Positions 1 through 8,044 of a stretch of DNA of 64,000 nt are shown in pieces (the first letter of the stretch is position 1; each line of letters opens with the position of its first letter). Under the pieces are notes generated by a model. That model ran no database searches, was not told where the DNA came from, and saw nothing but the letters and a program-made list of their open reading frames with translations. This stretch comes from DASQHY01 sp035602605 (GTDB lineage: Bacteria > Acidobacteriota > Terriglobia > Acidiferrales > UBA7541): the NCBI GenBank assembly GCA_035602605.1, contig DATNLZ010000069.1:62001-126000 (forward strand), in the 5' to 3' direction. A program made the position numbers and the translations under genes.

Positions 1-282
1 GTTGATCAGAATATCGATCCGCCCGAACTGCGACAGAGCTGTATCCACAACTTCCCGAACGTTTTCTGGATTCTTGACGTCGCAGGCGAGCGCCACAGTT
101 TTTACGCCGAGTGAACGCAATTCGTCGGCAGCCTGCTGGCACCGCTCTTTCTTGCGAGCGCAGAGAACTAGATGCGCGCCCATTTCCGCCAGCCCCTCGG
201 CCATTTGGCGCCCCAGCCCGATGGAGCCTCCGGTGACCAGGGCGACGCGCTCGGCGAGGTTAAATTGTTGGCGAACATTCAT
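1..282 (-). CDS. SDR-family oxidoreductase, N-terminal part (cut by window edge)
   Basis: This is the first 94 codons of a short-chain dehydrogenase/reductase, a cytoplasmic NAD(P)-dependent oxidoreductase with a Rossmann fold. Seen: the glycine-rich cofactor motif TGGSIGLG at residues 17-24, the ARKKER stretch after the second strand that usually sets cofactor preference, an ACDVKN motif near residue 65, and FGRIDILIN at the window edge, where the family's NNAG motif begins. The ATG at 282 gives the usual short lead before the first strand. The reading frame runs off position 1, so the YxxxK catalytic centre is not visible. The substrate cannot be told; gluconate 5-dehydrogenase-like enzymes share this N-terminal style. 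The gene lies downstream of the TonB receptor on the same strand, 106 bases away. Confidence 0.9.
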   Translation of the reverse strand, partial: MNVRQQFNLAERVALVTGGSIGLGRQMAEGLAEMGAHLVLCARKKERCQQAADELRSLGVKTVALACDVKNPENVREVVDTALSQFGRIDILIN

Positions 283-388
283 GTTCGGCCATACTCGGGC
301 ATCTCAAACACAACGTCGCAGTGCATGCACAGATTGAGAGAGTCAGTCTTAGATATAGCAGTACGGCTGCGTCGACCCGTGCAGCGCG

Positions 389-3300
389 TCAGAAGCTAAA
401 CCGCAAGCCGAACTGGAGTTGCCGCTTTGGCAGCGCCGAAGTAAAGCCAAGCGGCTGGCTCGGTGACAGAGCTCTGTCTCCCCGCAAAGGCTGAGCGGGC
501 GGTGCGATGACGCCAACCACATTGTTTACGCTGCCGAAGTTGGTCCGGTTGAAGATGTTGAAACCTTCTGCCATCAACTGCAAGCTGGCCTTCTCAGTCA
601 GTTTAAACTGGCGACTCAGGCGCATATCGAAGCTGACGTAATTCGGGCCAATGCCGGTGTTGCGCCCGACTGCCGGCGGACGGTCCGTTGTGGAGTGCCG
701 GTCGTTATTGACGTTCGTTCCAGCCAGCAGATTAAAAGGATGCGCACTGTTGTAGCGAAAAATCGTACACAGTTCAAAGCCGGAAAGGATGCGGTCCTGC
801 CACGGACTCTGGAATACACCCGCGAGCACCACTTTGTGCCGCTGATCGAAGCTAGAGAGGCCACGTTCGGCAGCCAGGTCGGTCTGATCATTCGGTCCAT
901 AGTCACTGTTGAAATCGGTCGTCGTGTCAATAGCTTTGCTGAAAGTGTAATTCCCCATGAAAGTATAGTGTTGGCTGAAGCGTTTTTTAATCTCCAGAAT
1001 AGCTCCCTGATAAAGAGCGGACCCTTGCGACGAATATTGGTCGGTCTGGAGAAGCAGCGGATTTACGAAGCACTTGGACAGATCGGCCGTGCACGTCGAA
1101 TTGCCGGCACCCCACTGCCGAATCGGGGCGCTGTCCGTGAGCGTACCGTCGGGGCGCCTCACCTTTACGGTCGCAAACTGCTGGTCGGAGGGTAACTTCA
1201 GGATCTGAGCATTGTTGGTGTCAATCGCGACTGGGAGTTTGAGCGTATGGACGTAGATGTAGCTGGCTGAGACGGAGAAGCCACCTCCTATCTCGCGTTC
1301 GATTCCAAACTCACCCTGCTCTGAGTAAGGATTCTGATAGCCGGGCTGGCCGCTGAAAATTACACTGAGCGGCGGAATCGGGCCAGTATGCGTAACCGCG
1401 ATATTCAGCGACGGCTGGGCCAGATCAGTCTTCGTGATGCAAGCGTCATTTCCCGGCGCCGGCGTTGCGCACTGAACCTTCCCTTGTGCAAACAGCGTCT
1501 GGAAAATCTTCGCTGACGTTAGGGAAGGGTTCCCTGGAGCTCCGGTAAGGGGCACGAACACCTGGGCAATCTGCCTGAAACCATTGACAACACCCAAAGT
1601 TTGCACGACGTTAGGAATCTGGGAATACACGGGAGAATAGAAAATGCCATACCCACCGCGAATCACGGTTTTGTGGCTATTGAACGGGTCCCAGGCGAAC
1701 GAAACGCGAGGAGCAAAATTGTCCTTATCAGTATTCAAGTTGCCGTATTGCACGTCCAATTCGTAACGGAGGCCGTAGTGCAAGGTGAAATTTGGCCGGA
1801 TGGCCCAGGAGTCCTGCCAGTACCCCGCAGCAAATGGCCGGTTGGCAGCGTAGACGGGATTGTCAAAGCCCTGCTGGTAGAACTGAGGGAGGCCCAATGA
1901 AACGGTCTGCAGCGAGTCGAGAGCCACAGGGTTTACTCCGGTAAGTCCGCAAGCAGCGGCGGGTGCCGCTAGACATAGGCTCAGTAAGCCACCGTTGAGA
2001 TTGCCGAAAACAAATCGCCCAGGGAAAAAAGTGTGGGACTCACTGTGGTTGCCGCGGATCAACCCATAGCCGCCCATCTTCATCGTATGGTGCCCACGAG
2101 TCATGGTGAAGTTGTCGGCAAATTCATATCGGCGCGTTATAGTCAAGTTGGGCAGGAAAATCTGATTCCCAAGATTTCCGAAACCTGGGATATCGAGTCC
2201 CACCTGGCCGAGGGTGTTGGAGAGCACGTTAAAGCCGTTGTAACTAAACTGCAAGCGAGCCTCATTCGAGGTGCGCGGACTGAAAAGGTGGAACCAGGAA
2301 CCTTGAAGCGTATGGTCATAGGTATGAATCGAGCTACCGCGCGAAAACCCTGTCAGCGATTGTACGTCGGGATTCTCTTCCAGATCATGCACATAGCTGT
2401 AGCGGAGAAAAATCTGGTTTTGTTCGCTGAATTGATGATCGAAGCGGGCGGAGGTCTGGTACTCGCGCGTGGTGAAGGGAAACACTCCACCGTTAGTTTC
2501 AAACTGGCTATTCAGGAACGCATTGCGCGCCGCCTGCGACGTACTTCGACCAGGAGCTGCATTCGGTGCGACGGTCAAAGCATTGCCGAGCGCAACTGCA
2601 CAAGCGTCGGCACGCATTGGGGGCTGCCCATTGAAGCAGGGCACCATGGCGGCTCCTCGGGCCGCCAGGGCGTTCAGAATCGCCACCTGATTGTTCGCAG
2701 GATCACTCTGGGGGCGAAATATGTTCGTGTTCGTCAGAAGGGGAACCGCATTCTGCGCGTCCTGTCGCAAGCCTTCGAAAGCAACGAACAGGAAACTCTT
2801 GTCTTTCTTGATTGGGAGACCCAGCGTTCCCCCATATTGCTGGCGACTCAAGGAATCCTTAATGGGCTGGCCTTGCGTGTCAGACTGAGCAGGATTGAAG
2901 ATTGCGCCCGGCTGCAGCGCCTGGCTGAAGGCAAACGGATCGCGTGCATCGAAAACATCGTTGCGGAAAAAGCCGTTGAGACTCCCGTGCAACTGGTTCG
3001 TGCCCGACTTCGACACGATGTTAATCGATGCGCCGCCTGCACCCCCGAGCTCGGCCGTATAGTTGCTCCGGTTAATCTGAAATTCCTGCACGGCGTCTTG
3101 GCTCAGATTCGGTCGCACTCCGCCGGAATCATCATTGAATTCTCCGCCATCCACGGTCACACTGTTTCCTCGGCCATTACTGCCATAGAAGGAAAGTCCG
3201 CTGTGCGGCGTCTGTTTTACTCGAAATTCCGTGTCACTCGCCTGCCTGGTGGAGTCAGAGACACCCGGAACGAGCAACGTGTAAGTGAGGTAGTCCCGGC

Positions 3301-3754
3301 GGTTGATGGGCAGCTCTTTGATGTACAGTTCTTCGATCGTGTCGGCTTGACTCGTTCGTTCCGTGTCGATGATCGGAGCTTCGCTCGTCACCTCGACCTG
3401 GCTCGTCAGTTGCGAAACCTTTAATTGGAAATCCACGATGACCGTCTGGCCCACCGTGACACTCACGCCCTTGCGAATCTCGCCCTGAAATCCAGGCAGT
3501 TGCACGCTTACGTCGTAGACTGACGGCGATAATCCGGTTACGCGATACTGGCCGCTGTCGTCCGTGACCGTCGTGCGCTGGAAACCAGTTTCTGGCGCAA
3601 CAACTACAATTGTGACTTTCGGCAAAACGGCGTTAGAGACATCGGTGACCGTACCTTTAATATCGCCTGACGAGCCCACGCCCTGGGCCCGAGCCCCGCG
3701 GGCCACTAACAGCAGCAACGCAAAAAGATAGGCGAGCTTGAAAATTGGTTTCAT
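389..3754 (-). CDS. TonB-dependent receptor, Oar-like, with carboxypeptidase-regulatory-like N-terminus
   Basis: This is a 1121-residue outer-membrane receptor of the Oar-like type that is abundant in Acidobacteria. Seen: a signal peptide of about 24 residues ending ARA|QG; a carboxypeptidase-regulatory-like beta-sandwich at about 28-110 (GTVTD, GQYRVTGL, GF); a plug-like region at about 115-250; then a long beta-barrel rich in aromatic and Asn/Gly segments, ending in the terminal Phe (LRFSF) typical of barrel proteins. The start at 3754 is chosen because AAGGAG lies five bases upstream; an in-frame start at 3793 would put 13 polar residues before the signal peptide. The family imports bulky substrates such as oligosaccharides or peptides with TonB-ExbBD energy. 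The substrate is not evident, and no SusD partner lies beside it. Confidence 0.92.
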   Translation of the reverse strand: MKPIFKLAYLFALLLLVARGARAQGVGSSGDIKGTVTDVSNAVLPKVTIVVVAPETGFQRTTVTDDSGQYRVTGLSPSVYDVSVQLPGFQGEIRKGVSVTVGQTVIVDFQLKVSQLTSQVEVTSEAPIIDTERTSQADTIEELYIKELPINRRDYLTYTLLVPGVSDSTRQASDTEFRVKQTPHSGLSFYGSNGRGNSVTVDGGEFNDDSGGVRPNLSQDAVQEFQINRSNYTAELGGAGGASINIVSKSGTNQLHGSLNGFFRNDVFDARDPFAFSQALQPGAIFNPAQSDTQGQPIKDSLSRQQYGGTLGLPIKKDKSFLFVAFEGLRQDAQNAVPLLTNTNIFRPQSDPANNQVAILNALAARGAAMVPCFNGQPPMRADACAVALGNALTVAPNAAPGRSTSQAARNAFLNSQFETNGGVFPFTTREYQTSARFDHQFSEQNQIFLRYSYVHDLEENPDVQSLTGFSRGSSIHTYDHTLQGSWFHLFSPRTSNEARLQFSYNGFNVLSNTLGQVGLDIPGFGNLGNQIFLPNLTITRRYEFADNFTMTRGHHTMKMGGYGLIRGNHSESHTFFPGRFVFGNLNGGLLSLCLAAPAAACGLTGVNPVALDSLQTVSLGLPQFYQQGFDNPVYAANRPFAAGYWQDSWAIRPNFTLHYGLRYELDVQYGNLNTDKDNFAPRVSFAWDPFNSHKTVIRGGYGIFYSPVYSQIPNVVQTLGVVNGFRQIAQVFVPLTGAPGNPSLTSAKIFQTLFAQGKVQCATPAPGNDACITKTDLAQPSLNIAVTHTGPIPPLSVIFSGQPGYQNPYSEQGEFGIEREIGGGFSVSASYIYVHTLKLPVAIDTNNAQILKLPSDQQFATVKVRRPDGTLTDSAPIRQWGAGNSTCTADLSKCFVNPLLLQTDQYSSQGSALYQGAILEIKKRFSQHYTFMGNYTFSKAIDTTTDFNSDYGPNDQTDLAAERGLSSFDQRHKVVLAGVFQSPWQDRILSGFELCTIFRYNSAHPFNLLAGTNVNNDRHSTTDRPPAVGRNTGIGPNYVSFDMRLSRQFKLTEKASLQLMAEGFNIFNRTNFGSVNNVVGVIAPPAQPLRGDRALSPSQPLGFTSALPKRQLQFGLRFSF

Positions 3755-3777
3755 GAATTTCTCCTTACGGCAGGTTC

Positions 3778-3804
3778 GAAATTGATTCGACAAGGATCAA
3801 TTTC
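3778..3804. promoter_or_regulatory. 9-bp inverted repeat in the leader of the TonB receptor gene
   Basis: GAAATTGAT and ATCAATTTC form a perfect 9-bp inverted repeat with a 9-base spacer. It starts 24 bases upstream of the receptor start codon and lies between the putative promoter and the ribosome binding site. It could be an operator for a dimeric repressor or a leader hairpin; the sequence alone does not decide. Confidence 0.4.
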
Positions 3805-3860
3805 TTCAGCTCCTTCGAAAACCTTGAATAGGCCGAACGATACCCCGGAAACTGACGGAA

Positions 3861-3887
3861 GTATTACACATTATTTACTGTCGTCAA
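3861..3887 (-). promoter_or_regulatory. Possible sigma70-like promoter for the TonB receptor gene
   Basis: On the minus strand TTGACG (3887-3882) is followed after 15 bases by TAATAC (3866-3861). The -35 is good; the -10 and the short spacer are weak. It lies about 105 bases upstream of the receptor start and upstream of the inverted repeat. Confidence 0.35.
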
Positions 3888-4121
3888 CCTTTAAGCCGAT
3901 GGAATATGTCGCACCAAGTAGCTCGAGCTCGTTTTCGCTTTGGTTGACCAACCCTCACTTGTTCAGCAAGGCTCGCGTTCCGGACGAATGCCGGCAACGT
4001 GATAGACTGAGGCCCGATCAAATCTAATGTGATTGGTTTCGCATCGTTGGACAGTCCCATGGCGACCTCCCGAATCAGCGAGACAATTCTATTGATGGTG
4101 AACTGAGGTACTCAAAACTTC

Positions 4122-4613
4122 TTGTGGAATCTTGACGTCGGAGGTTATACGGACGTGGTTGAAGACTCATCGAAAAGTACCGCGGGAGGGCGTTCCGGTT
4201 CCCTAGTCGAGAGGGCTGCTCAGCTCCGACCGCCGGTGTCGGAGTTGATTGGATTTCAGGTCAGTGAGGTTCACGACGGACGGGCCGTGGCCACTCTGGA
4301 TGCCGGGACACGGCATGCAAATCCGATGGGCACGCTGCATGGCGGAATTTTGTGCGACATCGCGGATGCAGCCATGGGCATGGCCTTTGCCAGTACGCTC
4401 GCGCCTGACGAATCATTTACAACCGTGGAGCTGAAGATCAATTTCTTTCGCCCGGTATGGAAAGCGCAACTTCGAGCGGAAGGAAAAGTTGTGCGACGCG
4501 GCAAAATGATTGGCTACGTCGAATGCGAGGTCGCCGACGAGAAGGGCCGAATGATTGCCAAGGCGAGCTCTACTTGCCTGGTTCTTCGCGGAGAGAAGGC
4601 CGAGGGCCGCTAG
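4122..4613 (+). CDS. PaaI-family hotdog-fold thioesterase
   Basis: This is a 163-residue cytoplasmic acyl-CoA thioesterase of the PaaI/YdiI hotdog superfamily. Seen: the sequence NPMGTLHGGILCDIADAAMG, the HGG turn followed by the long hotdog helix; TTVELKINFFRPV for the next strands; and the closing region KVVRRGKMIGYVECEVAD. The core would be about 130 residues, so the first 25 or so residues are extra. The start is uncertain: TTG at 4122 is the longest choice and GTG at 4155 is an alternative; a weak GAGG lies upstream of the TTG. Family members hydrolyse acyl- or aryl-CoA thioesters; the substrate here is unknown. It stands alone on the plus strand, divergent from the TonB receptor. Confidence 0.85.
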   Translation: MWNLDVGGYTDVVEDSSKSTAGGRSGSLVERAAQLRPPVSELIGFQVSEVHDGRAVATLDAGTRHANPMGTLHGGILCDIADAAMGMAFASTLAPDESFTTVELKINFFRPVWKAQLRAEGKVVRRGKMIGYVECEVADEKGRMIAKASSTCLVLRGEKAEGR

Positions 4614-4738
4614 CTTTTCGCGAATGGTGGCATCCTAGAAACCTTCCGCGTGCAGCTTTGGTTATAGCAAAGTTGCTGTAAACGTTCCTTCCAACCACGA
4701 AACGTGTCTTCAAGACTGTCTGGCATCGAGGTCGATGG

Positions 4739-4765
4739 CACCCAGCCGAGGGGTCAGGCTGGGTG
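4739..4765. other. Strong hairpin downstream of the thioesterase gene
   Basis: CACCCAGCC (4739-4747) and GGCTGGGTG (4757-4765) form a perfect 9-bp GC-rich stem with a 9-base loop. There is no T-tract on either side, so it is not a classical intrinsic terminator. It sits between the thioesterase and the symporter and could still terminate or stabilise the upstream transcript. Confidence 0.45.
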
Positions 4766-4905
4766 GAACAACAAATACGTCTCGCTAGTCCTGGCCGGAC
4801 GGTCAAAGCCACTTAGTTGTGGGAAGGCCGGAAGAGTCCTACAATGTCGCTCGCCTTGGGAGTCCAATCGAAACTGTTGATGGCGGTCAACAGAGGGACG
4901 GACGA

Positions 4906-6732
4906 ATGACCAGCATAGCCCCGTTGCTTGCGGTTGCCCTGAAATCACGGCTCACCAGCATCGACTGGCTCGTGATCGCGACGTATTTTGGGATTTTAGC
5001 GTGCGTGGCAGCGTGGGTGATTCGCAGGGCCAAGGATTCGGCGGCGGATTATTTTCTGGCGGGAAGGAACCTGAGCTGGTGGATCATCGGCGCGTCCATC
5101 TTTGCGTCAAACATCGGGTCGGAACACGTGGTAGGGCTGGCGGGAGCAGGGGCCAGCAGCGGAGTGGCGCTAGCGCACTATGAACTGCACGCGTGGTGCT
5201 TGCTGGTTCTCGGTTGGGTGTTCGTGCCGTTTTACATGCGCTCGATGGTATTCACCATGCCGGAGTTTCTGGAGAAACGCTTTAGCACCAGGTCCAGGTA
5301 TGTTCTGTCGGTGGTATCGCTGATCACGTTTATCGTGTCGAAGATTGCCGTAGGTATTTTCGCGGGCGGCGTGGTGTTTGGAACGCTTTTTCCGGAGGTC
5401 AGCCTAAATATCGGCGGTACGGTGATCGATAGTTTCTGGATCGGCTCGGTGTTGGTAATCGTGCTGACCGGCCTGTACACCATACTCGGTGGGATGCGCG
5501 CGGTAGCGTATAACGACGCGGTGCAAGTGATTGTGCTCATCAGCGGTTCGGCGCTGCTGACGTTCTACGGGCTGCACAAATTGGGAGGCTGGGGAGAACT
5601 GCGCCATTGGTGTGGGTCCGACATGTTCAATTTGTGGAAGCCGCTGATTCCCCCGGGAGTGCAGGGAACGTGGGCTCCGGTGATGGAAACCAATGCCGCA
5701 GGACAAGTGGTCAGGCAAGCTTGGTATTTCAACGGCAATTTCCCTTGGTTGGGTATGTTGTTTTGCGCTCCGATCATCGGGTTGTGGTACTGGTGTACGG
5801 ATCAATACATCGTGCAGCGCGCATTGGGTGCGCCCAACGAAACCGTGGCGCGGCGAGGTAGCATTTTTGCGGCGTTCCTGAAGCTGTTTCCAGTTTATCT
5901 ATTTATTGTTCCGGGTCTGATCTGCTACGCACTGGCAAGGAGCGGGAAGATTCCGGAGTTGGCGGCCATCATCGGGCCGGATGGAAAGGCGATTCCGGCG
6001 GCATCGCAAGGCGCGTTTCCTCTGATGGTGCAATACCTGTTGCCTGCCGGATTGCGCGGCATCGTGGTAGCCGGCTTGCTTTCGGCGCTGATGGGGTCGC
6101 TAGCAGGCGTTTTCAATGCGTGCTCGACACTGTTCACCGTGGACCTGTATCAGAAGTGGAAACGGAACGCGACCGAGCACGACCTAGTGCGCACGGGCCG
6201 CATGGCGACAGCGATCATGGTACTGATCGCTTTGGCATGGATCCCGGTAATCAAGAATGCCCAAGGACTGTACACCTATCTGCAAGCGGTACAGGGATAT
6301 CTTGCGCCGCCGATTTTTGTGGTGTTCTTTCTGGGTGTATTTTTCAAGCGGATGAACGCGCAAGGCGCTTTTTGGTCGATGTTGGTGGGTTTCGTGTTGG
6401 GGATATTCCGCATGTTGGTGGACACACCGGTGACCCTGGGATTGCAGGGCTTGCAGAATGGATATCAGCCCGGGTCGTTCCTGTGGATTGTGAACAATAT
6501 TTATTTTCAATACTTCAGCGTGCTGATCACCGTTGTTTCGGCAATCGTAATGGTTGCGGTGAGCTACGCGACGGCCGAGCCGGACTACAGCAGGCTTCAA
6601 AACCTGACGTTTGCGACCAAGACAGCCGAGGATAGGGCAACAACAAGCGCGAGTTGGGATTGGCGCGATGTGGCGGGGTCGGCGTTTGTGCTGGCGTGCA
6701 TTTTGGGAGCGTATTTGTACTTCAGGGGCTAA
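4906..6732 (+). CDS. Sodium/solute symporter (SSS family, SGLT-like)
   Basis: This is a 608-residue inner-membrane Na+-coupled symporter with many hydrophobic segments and the length of 14-helix SGLT-like members. Seen: the family signature region YFLAGRNLSWWIIGASIFAS near residue 45, followed by NIGSEHVVGLAGAG, which closely resembles the sugar-transporting branch (vSGLT-like); PEFLEKRF after the fourth helix; and WYWCTDQYIVQRALGA in the middle of the protein. The ATG at 4906 is preferred because GAGGGACG lies at normal spacing and the first helix follows about 20 residues later; a frame open from 4819 would add a polar, non-membrane extension. The likely substrate is a sugar or related polyol, inferred from subfamily resemblance only. 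A CurA-like oxidoreductase follows after about 120 bases. Confidence 0.9.
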   Translation: MTSIAPLLAVALKSRLTSIDWLVIATYFGILACVAAWVIRRAKDSAADYFLAGRNLSWWIIGASIFASNIGSEHVVGLAGAGASSGVALAHYELHAWCLLVLGWVFVPFYMRSMVFTMPEFLEKRFSTRSRYVLSVVSLITFIVSKIAVGIFAGGVVFGTLFPEVSLNIGGTVIDSFWIGSVLVIVLTGLYTILGGMRAVAYNDAVQVIVLISGSALLTFYGLHKLGGWGELRHWCGSDMFNLWKPLIPPGVQGTWAPVMETNAAGQVVRQAWYFNGNFPWLGMLFCAPIIGLWYWCTDQYIVQRALGAPNETVARRGSIFAAFLKLFPVYLFIVPGLICYALARSGKIPELAAIIGPDGKAIPAASQGAFPLMVQYLLPAGLRGIVVAGLLSALMGSLAGVFNACSTLFTVDLYQKWKRNATEHDLVRTGRMATAIMVLIALAWIPVIKNAQGLYTYLQAVQGYLAPPIFVVFFLGVFFKRMNAQGAFWSMLVGFVLGIFRMLVDTPVTLGLQGLQNGYQPGSFLWIVNNIYFQYFSVLITVVSAIVMVAVSYATAEPDYSRLQNLTFATKTAEDRATTSASWDWRDVAGSAFVLACILGAYLYFRG

Positions 6733-6854
6733 AGGGGGAGGCCAGCGAACGGTGAGGTCGCAGCGAGCCGGCAACTGCAGGAAAAAAGTTTGTGATCCCC
6801 TGACCGTTCTGGGAACCGCTTGCCGAACCGATGATGGTGATGGCCGAGGAGACC

Positions 6855-7880
6855 ATGAATATCGTTAATCATCAATTTCGGCTTGCGGCCCGCCCTGTGG
6901 GTATGCCGAAACGCTCCGACTGGAATTACACCCAGGAGGCAATCACCGATCTCGGGGAGAGCGAAGTGTTGGTGAAAGTGCTCTACCTCTCGCTCGAACC
7001 CGCGATGCGCGGCTGGATCAATGAAGGCAGATCGTATGTCACGCCAGTGGGCATTGGTGAAGTGATGCGCGCAGCCGGTGTGGGCCAAGTGATTAGGAGT
7101 AAAGATCCGGCCTTCGCAGAAGGCGATCTTGTTGCTGGCCGCTTCGGCGTGCAGGAATACGCAAGGTGCAAGGGCAAAGAGTTAACCAAAGTCGACACCA
7201 AACTCGCTCCCATTCCGGTCTACCTGAATATCTTGAACACCAACGGTCTCGGTTTACCGGGAATGACTGCCTATTTCGGTCTGCTTGAAATTGGCCAGCC
7301 CAAGATGGGTGAAACCGTTGTGGTTTCGGGTGCGGCGGGCGCGGTGGGCATGACCGCCGGCCAAATCGCCAAGATAAAAGGATGCCAGGTAATCGGCATC
7401 GCCGGCAGCGCGGAGAAATGCCACTACATTGTGAAGGAACTGGGCTTCGATGCTGCCATTAACTACAAGTCTGAGGATGTGAGGCAAGCCTTGCGCAGCC
7501 ACTGCCCAAAGGGCATCAACGTTTACTTTGACAACGTGGGCGGCGATATTTTGGAGGCGTGCCTGGGCAATCTCGCGCTGCATGCTCGTATCGTGATCTG
7601 TGGAGCGATCTCGCAATACAACAGCACCACACCGGTGAAAGGGCCGAGCAATTACCTCGCGCTCCTGGTCTATCGTGCGCGCATGGAAGGCTTTCTTGTA
7701 GTCGACTATGCCGCGAAATATCCGCAAGCCCAACAGGAAATGGCCGCATGGATCAAGCAAGGCAAGCTGCGGTCGCGCGAAGACATCGTCGAAGGTTTCG
7801 AGACGTTTCCCGATACTCTTCTGAAGCTCTTCAAGGGAGAAAACTTCGGCAAGCTCATCCTTAAGGTCGCAAGCACGTAA
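6855..7880 (+). CDS. Zinc-independent NADP-dependent oxidoreductase, MDR superfamily (CurA-like)
   Basis: This is a 341-residue cytoplasmic enzyme closely resembling E. coli CurA/YncB and the leukotriene B4 12-hydroxydehydrogenase/prostaglandin reductase group, which reduce activated double bonds with NADPH. Seen: LAARPVGMP at the start, YLSLEPAMRGWI, LGLPGMTAYFGLLEIGQPK, the nucleotide-binding SGAAGAVG, ITGIAGSAEK-like positions, VYFDNVGGDILEA and the C-terminal GKNFGK-like motif (GENFGKLIL). No structural or catalytic zinc cysteines are present. The start at 6855 matches the family N-terminus; upstream in-frame ATGs at 6831, 6834 and 6840 have no better ribosome binding site. The physiological substrate is unknown. 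Confidence 0.9.
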   Translation: MNIVNHQFRLAARPVGMPKRSDWNYTQEAITDLGESEVLVKVLYLSLEPAMRGWINEGRSYVTPVGIGEVMRAAGVGQVIRSKDPAFAEGDLVAGRFGVQEYARCKGKELTKVDTKLAPIPVYLNILNTNGLGLPGMTAYFGLLEIGQPKMGETVVVSGAAGAVGMTAGQIAKIKGCQVIGIAGSAEKCHYIVKELGFDAAINYKSEDVRQALRSHCPKGINVYFDNVGGDILEACLGNLALHARIVICGAISQYNSTTPVKGPSNYLALLVYRARMEGFLVVDYAAKYPQAQQEMAAWIKQGKLRSREDIVEGFETFPDTLLKLFKGENFGKLILKVAST

Positions 7881-7974
7881 TTGCACAAAGGGCAGGGCAC
7901 GCAGATCGCCAACGTTAGGCTGTGAAGGGTGTGAGCTCGCAAATCCATTGCATTAGACAAATCTCGATGAATTC

Positions 7975-8003
7975 TTGACAAATTTCCTTCGCGCAGCTAT
8001 AGC
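7975..8003 (+). promoter_or_regulatory. Near-consensus promoter of the lactate permease gene
   Basis: TTGACA (7975-7980) and TATAGC (7998-8003) are separated by exactly 17 bases, about 40 bases upstream of the lactate permease start codon. This is the best sigma70-type promoter seen in the window. Confidence 0.75.
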
Positions 8004-8044
8004 AGCCCCTCAGTCTTAGTTTCCAACAAAGCGAAGAGAGTGCC

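Larger units (their letters stand above)
3755..4121. other. Intergenic region between divergent receptor and thioesterase genes
   Basis: About 370 bases without a convincing gene. It holds the receptor leader, the inverted repeat and the possible promoter listed separately. A short open frame on the plus strand at 3782-4027 has no recognisable sequence and crosses the promoter region. Confidence 0.6.

Noticed and set aside
2033..3424. 463-codon open frame on the plus strand
   Set aside because: Fully antisense to the TonB receptor, whose signal peptide, domains and ribosome binding site are clear; the translation has no protein-like features.
4739..4765. Hairpin considered as a standard intrinsic terminator
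   Set aside because: Strong stem but no T-tract on either strand, so listed only as a hairpin.
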